Below, piece by piece: positions 15,605-24,103 of a stretch of 64,000 bases of DNA. The DNA is from Salinarimonas sp046292825. Its GTDB lineage: Bacteria > Pseudomonadota > Alphaproteobacteria > Rhizobiales > Beijerinckiaceae. How positions within the stretch are numbered: the stretch's first letter is position 1; the number at the start of each line of letters is the position of its first letter. The position numbers and the translations under genes are program-made. The notes under the pieces were generated by a model. That model had not been told where the DNA came from, did no database searches, and was given only the letters and a program-made list of their open reading frames with translations. The stretch is from contig NZ_JBKBQG010000018.1 of the NCBI RefSeq assembly GCF_046292825.1, positions 1 to 64,000 on the forward strand. The letters are read 5' to 3'.

Positions 15605-17125
15605 TCACCGGAAGAGGTCGCGGGGCACCTCCGCCGCCTCGAACAGGAAGTCGCGGCTCGCCTCGAGGCGCGACCGCAGGCCGGCGAGGTCGTGCCCGAG
15701 GAGCCGGCCGCGCCATTTCAGCACCCGGCCGGCGACCATCACGGTGTCGACGTTCGAGCGCTCCATCAGCGTGACGACGGCGCCCGGCACGTGGTTGAGC
15801 GGGGCGACGTTGATCGCGCGCGCGTCGAGGAGGACGATGTCCGCCTCCTTGCCCGGCGTCAGCGTGCCGGTGCGGCGATCGAGCTTGAGCCCGCGCGCGC
15901 CCTCGAGCGTGGCGAAGCGGATCGCGTCGCGCGAGGTGAGGAGCCGGGGATATTCCTCCCCCGCGAGCGCCTTCTCGTTGGCGAACATGCGCTGGAGCGT
16001 CATCGTGCTGCGCATCTGGGTGAACATGTCGGCGGTCATCGTGCATTCGACGTCGGTCGAGAGCGACGGCTGCATGCCGAAATCGAGCGCCTTCTGGATC
16101 GGCGGCATGCCGTGGCGCATCTGCATCTCGATCGGCACGGCGAGCGACACGTGCGCTCCGGCATCGGCGGCGTAGCGCCAGCCGGCATCGCTCATGCCGG
16201 TCATGTGGATGAAGATGTTGTCGTCGCGGAAGAGGCCCGACGCTCCCAGCTCGTCGAAGGTCGGCGCCATGCCGAAGGTGCCGACGACGTGCAGCGCGAT
16301 CGGGAGGCCGAGCTCGCGGCCGAGCGCCCAGGCGGCCTCGTAGCCGGGAATGTAGATCTCCCCGCCCATGACCATGGTGAGGAGCCCGTCCTCGCCCGAG
16401 AACCAGCGCTCGCGGATGCGCCGCGCGTCCTGCGGATAGCGCGCGCGCTCGCCCCAGCCCTCGAAATAGCCGAACACCGCGCGCCGGCCCGCATCGCGCA
16501 GCGCCTCGATCGCGGCGTCCGAATGCTGGGGCGAGTGGTGGATCTGGCTCACGTCCATCACGGTCGTGACGCCCGCGTCGATCTGCGAGAGCGAGCCGTA
16601 GAGCTCGCTGACATAGACGTCCTCGGGCCGATAGACGACGGAGAGCTTTTGGAGGATCGTGTCGTAATAGTTGATCGCGTTCTCCGGGCGCCCGTCGTCG
16701 ATGAGAATGCCGTCGGCGAGGAAGCTGCGCAGCGCCGTCTCGAACTGGTGGTGATGCGTGTCGACGAAGCCCGGCATCACGATCATGCCGGCGGCGTCGA
16801 TCGTCGCGGCCTCGCCCGCGTCGAGATCGCGCCCGACGGCGAGGATGCGCTCGCCCTCGATCAGCACGTCGCCGGGGGCGAAATCGCCGACCTCGGCGTC
16901 CATCGAGAGCACGTAGCCGCCCTTGATCAGGACGCGCCGCCCGGGCGTGCCGATGCCGTCCGGCGGCCCCTCCCCTTCCTGCGCCGCGGCCGGCACCGCG
17001 CCGAGGGCGAGGCCGGCGCCCGCGGCGACGGAGGTCTTGAGGACGTCGCGGCGGGTCGAGCCGCCGCTCTCGTCGTCCGTGGCGGCGGCGGCGCGCGCAG
17101 CGGCTTCGTCGCAGAGCTTGCACAT
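15605..17125 (-). CDS. Tat-exported amidohydrolase-superfamily enzyme
   Basis: This 506-residue protein belongs to the metal-dependent hydrolase/deaminase group of the amidohydrolase superfamily. A twin-arginine signal (STRRDVLKTSV, Arg25-Arg26) ends near AAAQE at ~50, so it is probably exported folded. An unusual MCKLC pair of cysteines precedes it. Metal ligands are visible in FVDTHHHQFE and, later, in the conserved ST-D region (LSTDVECTM). The C-terminus has the usual GTLTPGKEADIVLLD strand. It is 47 bases after an IclR regulator gene and probably in one operon with it and a ring-cleaving dioxygenase. The substrate cannot be told from sequence; hydrolysis or deamination of an aromatic or heterocyclic precursor would fit. 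Confidence 0.82.
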   Translation of the reverse strand: MCKLCDEAAARAAAATDDESGGSTRRDVLKTSVAAGAGLALGAVPAAAQEGEGPPDGIGTPGRRVLIKGGYVLSMDAEVGDFAPGDVLIEGERILAVGRDLDAGEAATIDAAGMIVMPGFVDTHHHQFETALRSFLADGILIDDGRPENAINYYDTILQKLSVVYRPEDVYVSELYGSLSQIDAGVTTVMDVSQIHHSPQHSDAAIEALRDAGRRAVFGYFEGWGERARYPQDARRIRERWFSGEDGLLTMVMGGEIYIPGYEAAWALGRELGLPIALHVVGTFGMAPTFDELGASGLFRDDNIFIHMTGMSDAGWRYAADAGAHVSLAVPIEMQMRHGMPPIQKALDFGMQPSLSTDVECTMTADMFTQMRSTMTLQRMFANEKALAGEEYPRLLTSRDAIRFATLEGARGLKLDRRTGTLTPGKEADIVLLDARAINVAPLNHVPGAVVTLMERSNVDTVMVAGRVLKWRGRLLGHDLAGLRSRLEASRDFLFEAAEVPRDLFR

Positions 17126-17172
17126 GAGGGATCTCCTCGGGTCGGTGTCGGCGATGAGGGTGGTGGCGCGCC

Positions 17173-17994
17173 TCAGCGCGCGCGCAGCACGGAGGCGAGG
17201 ACGGGATAGCGCGCGCTCGCCTGAGCGATGCGCGTCGCCGCCATCCGCAGGTCCGGCAGGCGCTCGGCGACGAGCGCGTCCGGGGTGACGAGCCCGGTAT
17301 AGCCGGAGGAATTGAGCGCGGCGATCGTCGCGCCGTCGAGCCGGATCGGCACGGCGAGGGCGGTAATGCCGTAATCGAGCTGGTCGACGGTCGTCGCGTA
17401 GCCGGCCTCGCGCGCCTCGAGCACGAGGCGACGCAGCTCGCTCTTGCAGACCACCGTCTTGGCGGTCAAAGGCACGGGCGCGAGCCGGTCGAGCCAGGCC
17501 TCGAGGCGATCGTCGTCGAGACCCGCCGCGAGCACCCGCCCGAGCGAGGTCGCATGGGCGGGATAGCGCGCGCCGACGACGGCGCTCGCGCGCCGCGCGC
17601 GCTGCGTCGAATGATGGGCGACGTAGATGACGTCGTGACCGTCGAGCACGGCGACGGACGAGGCGTCGCCGAACGTGTCGACGATCTGGCGCAGCTCCGG
17701 GAGCAGCACCTCGTCGATTCGCGCCGAGAAATAGAAGGCCGAGCCGAGCGTCATCACCTTCGGCGTGAGGTGGAAGCGCTTGCCGTTCTGGCCGACATAG
17801 CCGAGCGAGACGAGGGTGAGGAGGCTGCGCCGCGCGGTCGCCGGCGTCGTGCCGACGCGCGCGGCGATCTCGCTCAGCGTCATCTCGAGATGGGAGGCGT
17901 CGAAGCTTTCGAGCACGGCGAGGCCCCGGGCGAGGGCTTCGACGAATTCGGATGGGCGCGCGTCCTCGTCCACAAGCTCGCTCGCGTCCTGCAT
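17173..17994 (-). CDS. IclR-family regulator (PcaR/PobR type)
   Basis: This 273-residue protein has an N-terminal winged helix (residues ~20-80: FVEALARGLAVLESF, then MTLSEIAARVGTTPATARRSLLTL) and a C-terminal IclR effector domain. The layout matches beta-ketoadipate pathway regulators. It sits four bases after the dioxygenase stop and upstream of the amidohydrolase, within one minus-strand unit. It probably controls both this unit and the divergent lyase/CoA-transferase/TRAP operon through the palindrome at 18981-18995 (inference). Confidence 0.88.
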   Translation of the reverse strand: MQDASELVDEDARPSEFVEALARGLAVLESFDASHLEMTLSEIAARVGTTPATARRSLLTLVSLGYVGQNGKRFHLTPKVMTLGSAFYFSARIDEVLLPELRQIVDTFGDASSVAVLDGHDVIYVAHHSTQRARRASAVVGARYPAHATSLGRVLAAGLDDDRLEAWLDRLAPVPLTAKTVVCKSELRRLVLEAREAGYATTVDQLDYGITALAVPIRLDGATIAALNSSGYTGLVTPDALVAERLPDLRMAATRIAQASARYPVLASVLRAR

Positions 17995-17998
17995 GGCC

Positions 17999-18862
17999 TC
18001 AGCCCTCGGGCGCGAGAACGAAGTCGAAGGCGAACTTCGCGTCCGGGCGCTTCTCGAGGTCGTACTCGAACACGTCGCTCTTCCTGACAGGTTCGATCTT
18101 GGCGATCAACGACTTTCGCACGCCGAAGACGGCGTCGTTGTCGAGATATTCCGTATTCTCGAAGAACACTTCCGTCGTGATCGCCCGCATGCCGGCCGCG
18201 CGCACGATGTAATGCAGGTGGGCGGCGCGCCAGGCGTGGCGATTGCCCGCGCGCAGCAAGCGCCCGACCGGGCCGTCGTAGGGGACGGTGTAGGGCTTCG
18301 GCAGCACGGTCGTGTAGAAATAGCGGCCCTTCTCGTCGGCGACGAACTTGGCGCGCAGGTCGTACTTGTCCTGCCCGCGCTCCTGCTCCTGGATCGGATA
18401 GGTGCCCGCCGAATCCGCCTGCCAGGTATCGACGATGGCGCCCGGCAGCGGATTGCCGAGCGTGTCGCGGACCTGGCCGTGGACGAGCACCGTCGCGCCC
18501 TCGCGCCCGCCGCTCATGTCCGCGCCGAGCCGCATCTGCGGCGCGTCGTCGAGATAGAAGGGCCCGAGATTGGAGCCTTCGGTCGCCCCGCCGCGGGTGT
18601 TGATCATGTCGACGAGGGCCGAGAAGCCGAGCACGTCCGACAGGAGGATGAATTCGTGCCGCTCGGGCGTCGAGATCTTCCCGCAATCGTAGAGGAAGTT
18701 CAGGATCCCCATCCACTCTTCGTGGGTGAGGTTCGCCTCGCGCGTGAAATCGTGCAGGTGATCGATGAAGTTCTCCAGGAGGAACTTGAAGCGGCTCCCC
18801 TCTTCCGTGCGGAATGAGGACTTCACCGCCTCGGTGAGCGTGTATTGATTGATCTCGCGCAT
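17999..18862 (-). CDS. Intradiol ring-cleavage dioxygenase, hydroxyquinol 1,2-dioxygenase type
   Basis: This 287-residue protein has the N-terminal helical dimerisation domain (residues ~1-95) and the catalytic beta-sandwich of the catechol/hydroxyquinol 1,2-dioxygenase group. All four ferric ligands can be matched: Tyr155 (SAGTYPI), Tyr191 (KPYTVPYDGP), His215 and His217 (RAAHLHY). The GSNLGPFYLDDAP motif around 97-109 is typical of hydroxyquinol enzymes. The expected product from hydroxyquinol would be 3-hydroxy-cis,cis-muconate (maleylacetate), but no maleylacetate reductase gene is present here. It is the first gene of the minus-strand unit. A close relative acting on another catechol is possible. 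Confidence 0.9.
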   Translation of the reverse strand: MREINQYTLTEAVKSSFRTEEGSRFKFLLENFIDHLHDFTREANLTHEEWMGILNFLYDCGKISTPERHEFILLSDVLGFSALVDMINTRGGATEGSNLGPFYLDDAPQMRLGADMSGGREGATVLVHGQVRDTLGNPLPGAIVDTWQADSAGTYPIQEQERGQDKYDLRAKFVADEKGRYFYTTVLPKPYTVPYDGPVGRLLRAGNRHAWRAAHLHYIVRAAGMRAITTEVFFENTEYLDNDAVFGVRKSLIAKIEPVRKSDVFEYDLEKRPDAKFAFDFVLAPEG

Positions 18863-18933
18863 CCCGTTTCCTCCTCGTGACCGTCGCCGGCGCCGTCTCC
18901 GGCCGGGCGATCGTGCGCCCTCTCGTTTCCCGG

Positions 18934-19006
18934 TTGACGGCAGAATAAGTCGCGCACTAAACTACGACAAGAGAAAAAATTTTCGCTCTGCGAAATTCCA
19001 AGGAGG
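18934..19006 (+). promoter_or_regulatory. Divergent promoter with IclR-type palindrome
   Basis: A sigma-70-like pair TTGACG (18934-18939) and TAAACT (18958-18963), 18 bp apart, faces the plus-strand operon. Downstream of the predicted start is a perfect inverted repeat TTTCGC-TCT-GCGAAA at 18981-18995, in an A/T-rich tract unlike the rest of the region. AAGGAGG at 19000-19006 is a near-consensus ribosome binding site for the ATG at 19011. The palindrome fits repression by the neighbouring IclR protein. Confidence 0.55.
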
Positions 19007-19010
19007 CGGC

Positions 19011-19805
19011 ATGCGGATCGGCAAGCAGGACCAGGCCTACACGGCGATCGCGACTTCGGACGCGACGAGCATCACCGTCCGCGGCCACGACCTCTGCGAG
19101 GACCTCATCGGCCGGGTCGATTTCTCGAGCTATCTGTGGCTGCTCGTCACCGGACAGGCGCCGACCGCTCCGCAGAAGGCGATGCTCGACGCCTGCATGG
19201 TCGCGATCGCCGAGCACGGCCTCGTGCCGAGCGTGCAGGCGGCGCGGATGACGCTCGCGGCGGGGCCCGACGCCTGGCAGGGCGCGATGGCGGCAGGCCT
19301 CCTCGGCATGGGCAGCGTCGTCGCCGGCTCCTCCGAGGTCGCCGGGCGCTTCCTGGTCGATCTCGTCGAGGAGGCTCGATCGCAGGCCGATCTCGCGGGG
19401 GTCGTCACCGTGCGCCTGCAGGCGATGCGCGAGCGGCGGGAGAAGGTGCCGGGCCTCGGCCATCCGCAGCATTCGGGCGGCGATCCGCGCGCCGACCGGC
19501 TCCTCGCGCTCGCCGACGAGCACGGCGTCTCGGGCCGCCACGTCGCCTGCCTGCGCCTCCTCGGCGAGATCGCGCCGGCGGTCATGGCGCGGCCTCTGCC
19601 GATCAACGTCTCGGGCGCGATCCCCGCTCTGATGCTCGACGCGGGCTGGCCGGCGGCGGCGCTCAAGGCGGTGCCGCTCGTCGCGCGCGCCGGGGGGCTC
19701 GCCGCCCACCTCCTCGAGGAAACGCAGCGCTCGATCGGGTTCATCCTGTCGCATGCGGGCGACGAGGCGATCGCCTATGACGGCGCCGCGCGGGGAGAGC
19801 GCTGA
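19011..19805 (+). CDS. Citrate-synthase-fold CoA lyase (citryl-CoA lyase-like)
   Basis: This short (264-residue) homologue corresponds to the catalytic half of citrate synthase and the C-terminal domain of ATP-citrate lyase. Two catalytic histidines are recognisable (AEHGLVP and GLGHPQHSGGDPR), as is the CoA-site segment ARAGGLAAHLLEE. Where citrate synthase and ATP-citrate lyase have the catalytic Asp (NVD), this protein reads INVSG, so the Asp is replaced by Ser. A canonical synthase reaction is therefore unlikely. The next gene, a CoA transferase, overlaps by one base. The pair probably activates an acid to its CoA ester and cleaves or rearranges it. Confidence 0.75.
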   Translation: MRIGKQDQAYTAIATSDATSITVRGHDLCEDLIGRVDFSSYLWLLVTGQAPTAPQKAMLDACMVAIAEHGLVPSVQAARMTLAAGPDAWQGAMAAGLLGMGSVVAGSSEVAGRFLVDLVEEARSQADLAGVVTVRLQAMRERREKVPGLGHPQHSGGDPRADRLLALADEHGVSGRHVACLRLLGEIAPAVMARPLPINVSGAIPALMLDAGWPAAALKAVPLVARAGGLAAHLLEETQRSIGFILSHAGDEAIAYDGAARGER

Positions 19806-20956
19806 TGGTCAAGATCCTGCGCGACATCCGCGTCGTCGAGATGGGCACCTACATCACGGGCCCCGCCGCCGCGATGCACCTCGCCGATCTCGGCGCCGAC
19901 GTCGTCAAGGTCGAGCGGCCCGGCGAAGGCGACCCGTTCCGCGCCTTCAAGGGCGGCCTCTACTCGCCCCATTATCAGACCTACAACCGCAACAAGCGCT
20001 CGATCGCGCTCGACACGACGAGTCCCGAGGACCGTGCGGTCTTCCACGATCTCGTGCGCGATGCGGACGTGTTCATCCAGAACTTCCGCCCGGGCGTCGC
20101 CGAGAAGCTCGGCGCGGGCGAGGAGGAGCTGCGCGCGCTCAATCCGCGCCTCGTCTATTGCGCGATCTCGGGCTTCGGCCGCACCGGCCCCGCGCGGGAC
20201 CGCCCGGCCTACGACACGGTCGCGCAGGCGGCGAGCGGCTATCTGCGCCTCGTCACGCCGCCGGTGAGCCCGCGCGTGATCGGCCCCGCGCTCGCCGACG
20301 CCGTCACCGGCCAATACGCGGCGCTCGGCATCCTCGCCGCGATCGTCGAGCGCACGCGCACGGGGACCGGGCGGCGGCTCGACGTGTCGATGCTCGAGGC
20401 GATGAGCCATTTCAACCTCGACAGCTTCACCCATTACTTCGCGGTGGGCGAGGTGATGGGGCCGCTCTCGCGCCCGGTCGTGTCGCAATCCTACACCTTC
20501 GCCTGCAGTGACGACAAATGGATCGCCTTCCATCTGTCCTCGCCGACGAAGTTCTGGACGGGCCTCCTCGCCGCGACCGGCCAGGAACGGCTCGCGCAGG
20601 ACCCGCGCTTCGCCGAGCGGCTCGAGCGCATCAAGCACCAGGACGCGCTCATCGAGATCCTGACGCCCGTCTTCCGCACGCGCACCCGCGACGAATGGTG
20701 CGCGCGCCTCGACGCGCAGGGCGTCCCCTACGCCCCCGCCTACGACGCGAACGAGGCTCTCGACGATCCCCAGGCGCGCCATCTCCAGATCGCGGTGACG
20801 ACCCGTCACCCCGAGCACGGCGAGGTGCGCACGGTGCGCGCCCCCTATTCCTTCGACGGCGAGCCGGACCTCGACGTCCTGCCGCCGCCGACGCTCGACG
20901 AGCACGGCGCCGAGATCCGCGCAGCGCTCGCGGAGAAGAAGAAGAAGAGCCTCTGA
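19805..20956 (+). CDS. CaiB/BaiF family CoA transferase
   Basis: This 383-residue family III CoA transferase has the N-terminal VVEMGTYITGPAAAMHLADLGADVVKVERPGEGDPFR segment, YNRNKRSIALD and the catalytic Asp region (AYDTVAQAASG, about residues 138-148). It moves CoA between carboxylic acids by a ping-pong mechanism through an aspartyl-CoA intermediate. It overlaps the lyase gene by one base (TGATG) and precedes a TRAP operon, so the imported acid is probably its substrate. The acid is unknown; succinyl-CoA or acetyl-CoA would be the usual donor. Confidence 0.9.
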   Translation: MVKILRDIRVVEMGTYITGPAAAMHLADLGADVVKVERPGEGDPFRAFKGGLYSPHYQTYNRNKRSIALDTTSPEDRAVFHDLVRDADVFIQNFRPGVAEKLGAGEEELRALNPRLVYCAISGFGRTGPARDRPAYDTVAQAASGYLRLVTPPVSPRVIGPALADAVTGQYAALGILAAIVERTRTGTGRRLDVSMLEAMSHFNLDSFTHYFAVGEVMGPLSRPVVSQSYTFACSDDKWIAFHLSSPTKFWTGLLAATGQERLAQDPRFAERLERIKHQDALIEILTPVFRTRTRDEWCARLDAQGVPYAPAYDANEALDDPQARHLQIAVTTRHPEHGEVRTVRAPYSFDGEPDLDVLPPPTLDEHGAEIRAALAEKKKKSL

Positions 20957-21048
20957 AGAGGCCGCACGCATGGGCGCCATCGCGTTCGGCGCCCTGCGCG
21001 ACCTGGGACGGAACGCGGACGAAGAGACATCCGGGAGGAGAGACAGAA

Positions 21049-22128
21049 ATGAACGCTCTACGTGGAATCGCCTGCGCCGCCCTGCTCGTCCTGCCGGGCA
21101 GCGCGCTCGCCCAGGAGACGGTGCGGCTCACGGTCGCCTCGAGCCATCCGACGACCATTCCCTGGATCGGCATGATCCAGACCCATTTCATGACCGACGT
21201 CGACCGGCGCCTCGCCGAGGGCGGCAATTACCGTATCGAGTGGCAGGAGGCCTTCGGCGGCACGCTCTATCGCGCCAACGCGACCCTGTCCTCGGTCGAA
21301 GAGGGCGTCACCGATATCGGCTGGGTGTTCTCCTATCTCGAGGGCGCGCGCATGCCGCTGAGCCAGGTGACCGCCTACACGCCGTTCTCGACGAACAACG
21401 TCCCCGCCCAGCTCGACACGATGCGCGACCTGTTCGAGACCGTGCCCGAGTTCCGCCAGGAATGGGAGCAGTACAACCTCGTCTTCCTCGGCGCGACGGG
21501 CTCCGACAGCTACGACCTCTACACGAAGACGCCGATCGCGAGCCTCGACGACCTGCAGGGCATGAAGATCTCGGCGCCCGGCGTGCTCGGCACCTGGCTG
21601 CGCGGCACGGGCGCGAACGCGGTCGACGGCGCGCTGACGACCTTCTACACCGACATCCAGACCGGCGTCTCCGACGGCGTGCTCTCGCTCGCGCTCGGCG
21701 TGCTGCCGGCGCGGCTCTACGAGGTCGCGCCCTACATCACGCGCGTGCGCATGGGCGTCGTCTTCTCGGGCGGCCTCGCGATCAACCGCGACACCTGGGA
21801 CGGCCTGCCCGAGGAGGTGCAGGAGGCGCTGCTCGCCGCCGGCGACTATTACTCGCGCTCGCATGCCGAGGACCTGATGGTCCGCCACGAAGCGGCGCTC
21901 GAGCGGATCGTCGAGAACGGCGCCGGCCAGAACCCGCCGGTGACGCTCACCGTGATGCCCGACGAGGAGCGCCAGCGCTGGGTCGACGCGCTTCCCGATC
22001 TCGCCGGCGAATGGGTGCAGGCGGGCGAGGCGCGCGGCCTGCCGGCGCGGCAGTTCCTCTCCGCCTACATGGACGGCCTGCGCGCGCGCGGCGAGACGCC
22101 CGCGCGCGATTGGGACCGGATGGACTGA
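21049..22128 (+). CDS. dctP: TRAP substrate-binding protein, catabolic island
   Basis: This 359-residue DctP-family binding protein has a signal peptide of about 22 residues (ending ALA-QE). GGGAGGAG lies nine bases before the ATG at 21049. It differs in sequence from the two uronate-cluster DctP proteins. It has a TxxxxWIGMIQTHFMTDVDRRL N-terminal lobe and TDIQTGVSDGVL where the others have the GEVYSALQ motif. This suggests a different ligand, perhaps an aromatic or branched carboxylate feeding the CoA transferase encoded upstream. Confidence 0.9.
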   Translation: MNALRGIACAALLVLPGSALAQETVRLTVASSHPTTIPWIGMIQTHFMTDVDRRLAEGGNYRIEWQEAFGGTLYRANATLSSVEEGVTDIGWVFSYLEGARMPLSQVTAYTPFSTNNVPAQLDTMRDLFETVPEFRQEWEQYNLVFLGATGSDSYDLYTKTPIASLDDLQGMKISAPGVLGTWLRGTGANAVDGALTTFYTDIQTGVSDGVLSLALGVLPARLYEVAPYITRVRMGVVFSGGLAINRDTWDGLPEEVQEALLAAGDYYSRSHAEDLMVRHEAALERIVENGAGQNPPVTLTVMPDEERQRWVDALPDLAGEWVQAGEARGLPARQFLSAYMDGLRARGETPARDWDRMD

Positions 22129-22160
22129 GGCGAGCCTCGCGAGCATCGGCGAGCCGCGCG

Positions 22161-22763
22161 ATGGCCTCCGTCTCCACCCGTCCCGCCCCCGGCGCTCCCG
22201 GCCCGGCGCGCCTGTCGGCGAGGCTCCAGCAGATCTGGAGCGTCCTCGTCGACGGGCTCGCCGCGCTCGGCACGGTGCTGATCGGCGTCCTCATGCTGAT
22301 CATCTGCGCGGACGTGGTGGCGCGCAACATCGTCGGCGCGTCGCTGCCGCTCGTCTCCGAGCTCGGCGCGCTGACGGTGGTGATGATCGTCTATCTCCAG
22401 CTCGCCACCACGATCCGTCACGACCGGCTCTCGCGGACCGAGTTCCAGCGGATCGCGCTCGCGCGCTGGCCGCGCGTGGCGGCTCTGGTGGAGGCGCTCT
22501 TCGCCCTCGTCGGCGGGATCGCGCTCGCCTACGTCGCGTGGGCGACGCTCGGCATCCTCCAGCGCGACGTCGGCGCAGGGCAGTTCATCGGGGTGACGGG
22601 CGTCGCGACGCTGCCGACCTGGCCGTTCCGCCTGTTGATCCTCGTCGGCATGGTGGTCGCCGCGCTGCAATTCGCCATCCAGGTTCTCGCGGCGCTCGCG
22701 ATCGCGACCCGCGGCGGAAGCGACGCGACGATGCGAGACGAAAACCGGGGAGACGCGGCATGA
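22161..22763 (+). CDS. dctQ: TRAP transporter small permease, catabolic island
   Basis: This 200-residue protein has four membrane helices and a ~30-residue cytoplasmic N-terminal extension. The DctQ hallmark is ADVVARNIVGASLPLVSELGAL. The ATG at 22161 lies 32 bases after dctP. The stop overlaps the ATG of the large permease gene (ATGA), indicating translational coupling. Confidence 0.88.
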   Translation: MASVSTRPAPGAPGPARLSARLQQIWSVLVDGLAALGTVLIGVLMLIICADVVARNIVGASLPLVSELGALTVVMIVYLQLATTIRHDRLSRTEFQRIALARWPRVAALVEALFALVGGIALAYVAWATLGILQRDVGAGQFIGVTGVATLPTWPFRLLILVGMVVAALQFAIQVLAALAIATRGGSDATMRDENRGDAA

Positions 22764-24091
22764 CCGGCGTGGAAATCGGCGCGCTGGCCGTCGTCGCGCT
22801 CTTCGTCCTCATCTATCTCGGCATGCCGATCGGCATCGGCATGCTCGTCGTCTCCTATTTCGGGGTGGCGGCGATCCGCAACGACGCGGTGGCCTTCCGC
22901 ATGGCCGGGGCCGTCGCGAACGACGCGCTGCGGGAATATCTCTACGCCGTGGTGCCGCTCTTCGTGCTGATGGGGCTCCTCGTCACGGTGTCGGGCATGG
23001 GGCGAGACACCTTCGCCGTGTTCCAGCACGCGCTCAGACGCGTGCTCGCGGGGCTCGGCATCGCGACCGTCTTCGCCAACGCGGTCTTCGCGGCGATCAC
23101 CGGCATCTCGATCGCCTCGGCCTCGGTCTTCAGCCGCGTCGCGGTGCCGGAGATGGCGCGCCACCGCTACACGAAGCGCTTCGCGACGGGCGTCGTGGCC
23201 GGGAGCTCGGTGCTCGGCATGCTCATCCCGCCCTCGCTCCTGATGATCGTCTACGCGGTGCTCGCGGAGGAATCGGTCGGGCGGATGTTCCTCGCCGGAA
23301 TTCTGCCGGGCCTCCTCCTCGCGGGCATGTTCTGCCTCACGATCCTGCTCCTCGCCAAGTTCCGACCCGGCTTCGTCTTCGCGGCGGGCGCGGCCGCCTC
23401 GGGCCCGACCGAGCAAGAGGCGCAGGAGACGCTGCCGCTCGCCCGCGTCGTGGCGATGGCGCTGCCGATCCTCGCCCTCGTCGTGCTCGTCCTCGGCGGC
23501 CTCTACGGCGGCTTCCTCAATCCGACGGAGGCCGGCGCGGTCGGCGCGGCCGGCGCCCTCGCCTTCGCGCTGATGCGCCGCTCCCTCACCGCGGGCAGCT
23601 TCTGGAAGCTTCTCGTCGAGGCGGGGCAGATCACGGTCTCCGTCCTGTTCCTCATTATGGCGGCGACCTTCTTCAGCCGCATGCTCGCGCTCTCGGGCCT
23701 GCCGACGGCGGTGGCGGACGTGCTCCTCTCGGGCCCGATCGGCCCGATGGGCTTCCTCGTGATCTTCCTCGCGACGGTGATCCTCCTCGGCTGCATCATC
23801 GATTCGATCTCGATCATGCTGATCCTCCTGCCGATCGCGCTGCCGGTCGCCACGGCGGCGGGCTTCGACCTGATCTGGTTCGGGGTGCTCACGGTGGTCG
23901 CGGTCGAGATCGGGCTCCTGACGCCGCCCTTCGGGTTGTCGGTCTACACGATCAAGTCGGCGCTCGCCGATCCCGACCTGACGGTGGGCGACATCTTCCG
24001 CGGCGCCATTCCCTTCGTCGGCGCCATGATCGTCACGCTCGCGATCCTGATCGCCTTCCCGTCGATCTCGACGATCATCGCAAGACTATAA
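22760..24091 (+). CDS. dctM: TRAP transporter large permease, catabolic island
   Basis: This 443-residue DctM-family membrane protein has about twelve helices. The motifs AAITGISIASASVFSRVAVPEM, MLIPPSLLMIVYAV and GLLTPPFGLSVYT mark the family. It starts with the ATG at 22760 overlapping the dctQ stop. It completes the third TRAP system of the window and is followed 12 bases later by an FMN reductase gene, probably in the same transcript. Confidence 0.92.
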   Translation: MTGVEIGALAVVALFVLIYLGMPIGIGMLVVSYFGVAAIRNDAVAFRMAGAVANDALREYLYAVVPLFVLMGLLVTVSGMGRDTFAVFQHALRRVLAGLGIATVFANAVFAAITGISIASASVFSRVAVPEMARHRYTKRFATGVVAGSSVLGMLIPPSLLMIVYAVLAEESVGRMFLAGILPGLLLAGMFCLTILLLAKFRPGFVFAAGAAASGPTEQEAQETLPLARVVAMALPILALVVLVLGGLYGGFLNPTEAGAVGAAGALAFALMRRSLTAGSFWKLLVEAGQITVSVLFLIMAATFFSRMLALSGLPTAVADVLLSGPIGPMGFLVIFLATVILLGCIIDSISIMLILLPIALPVATAAGFDLIWFGVLTVVAVEIGLLTPPFGLSVYTIKSALADPDLTVGDIFRGAIPFVGAMIVTLAILIAFPSISTIIARL

Positions 24092-24103
24092 GGAGCTAGC
24101 CTT

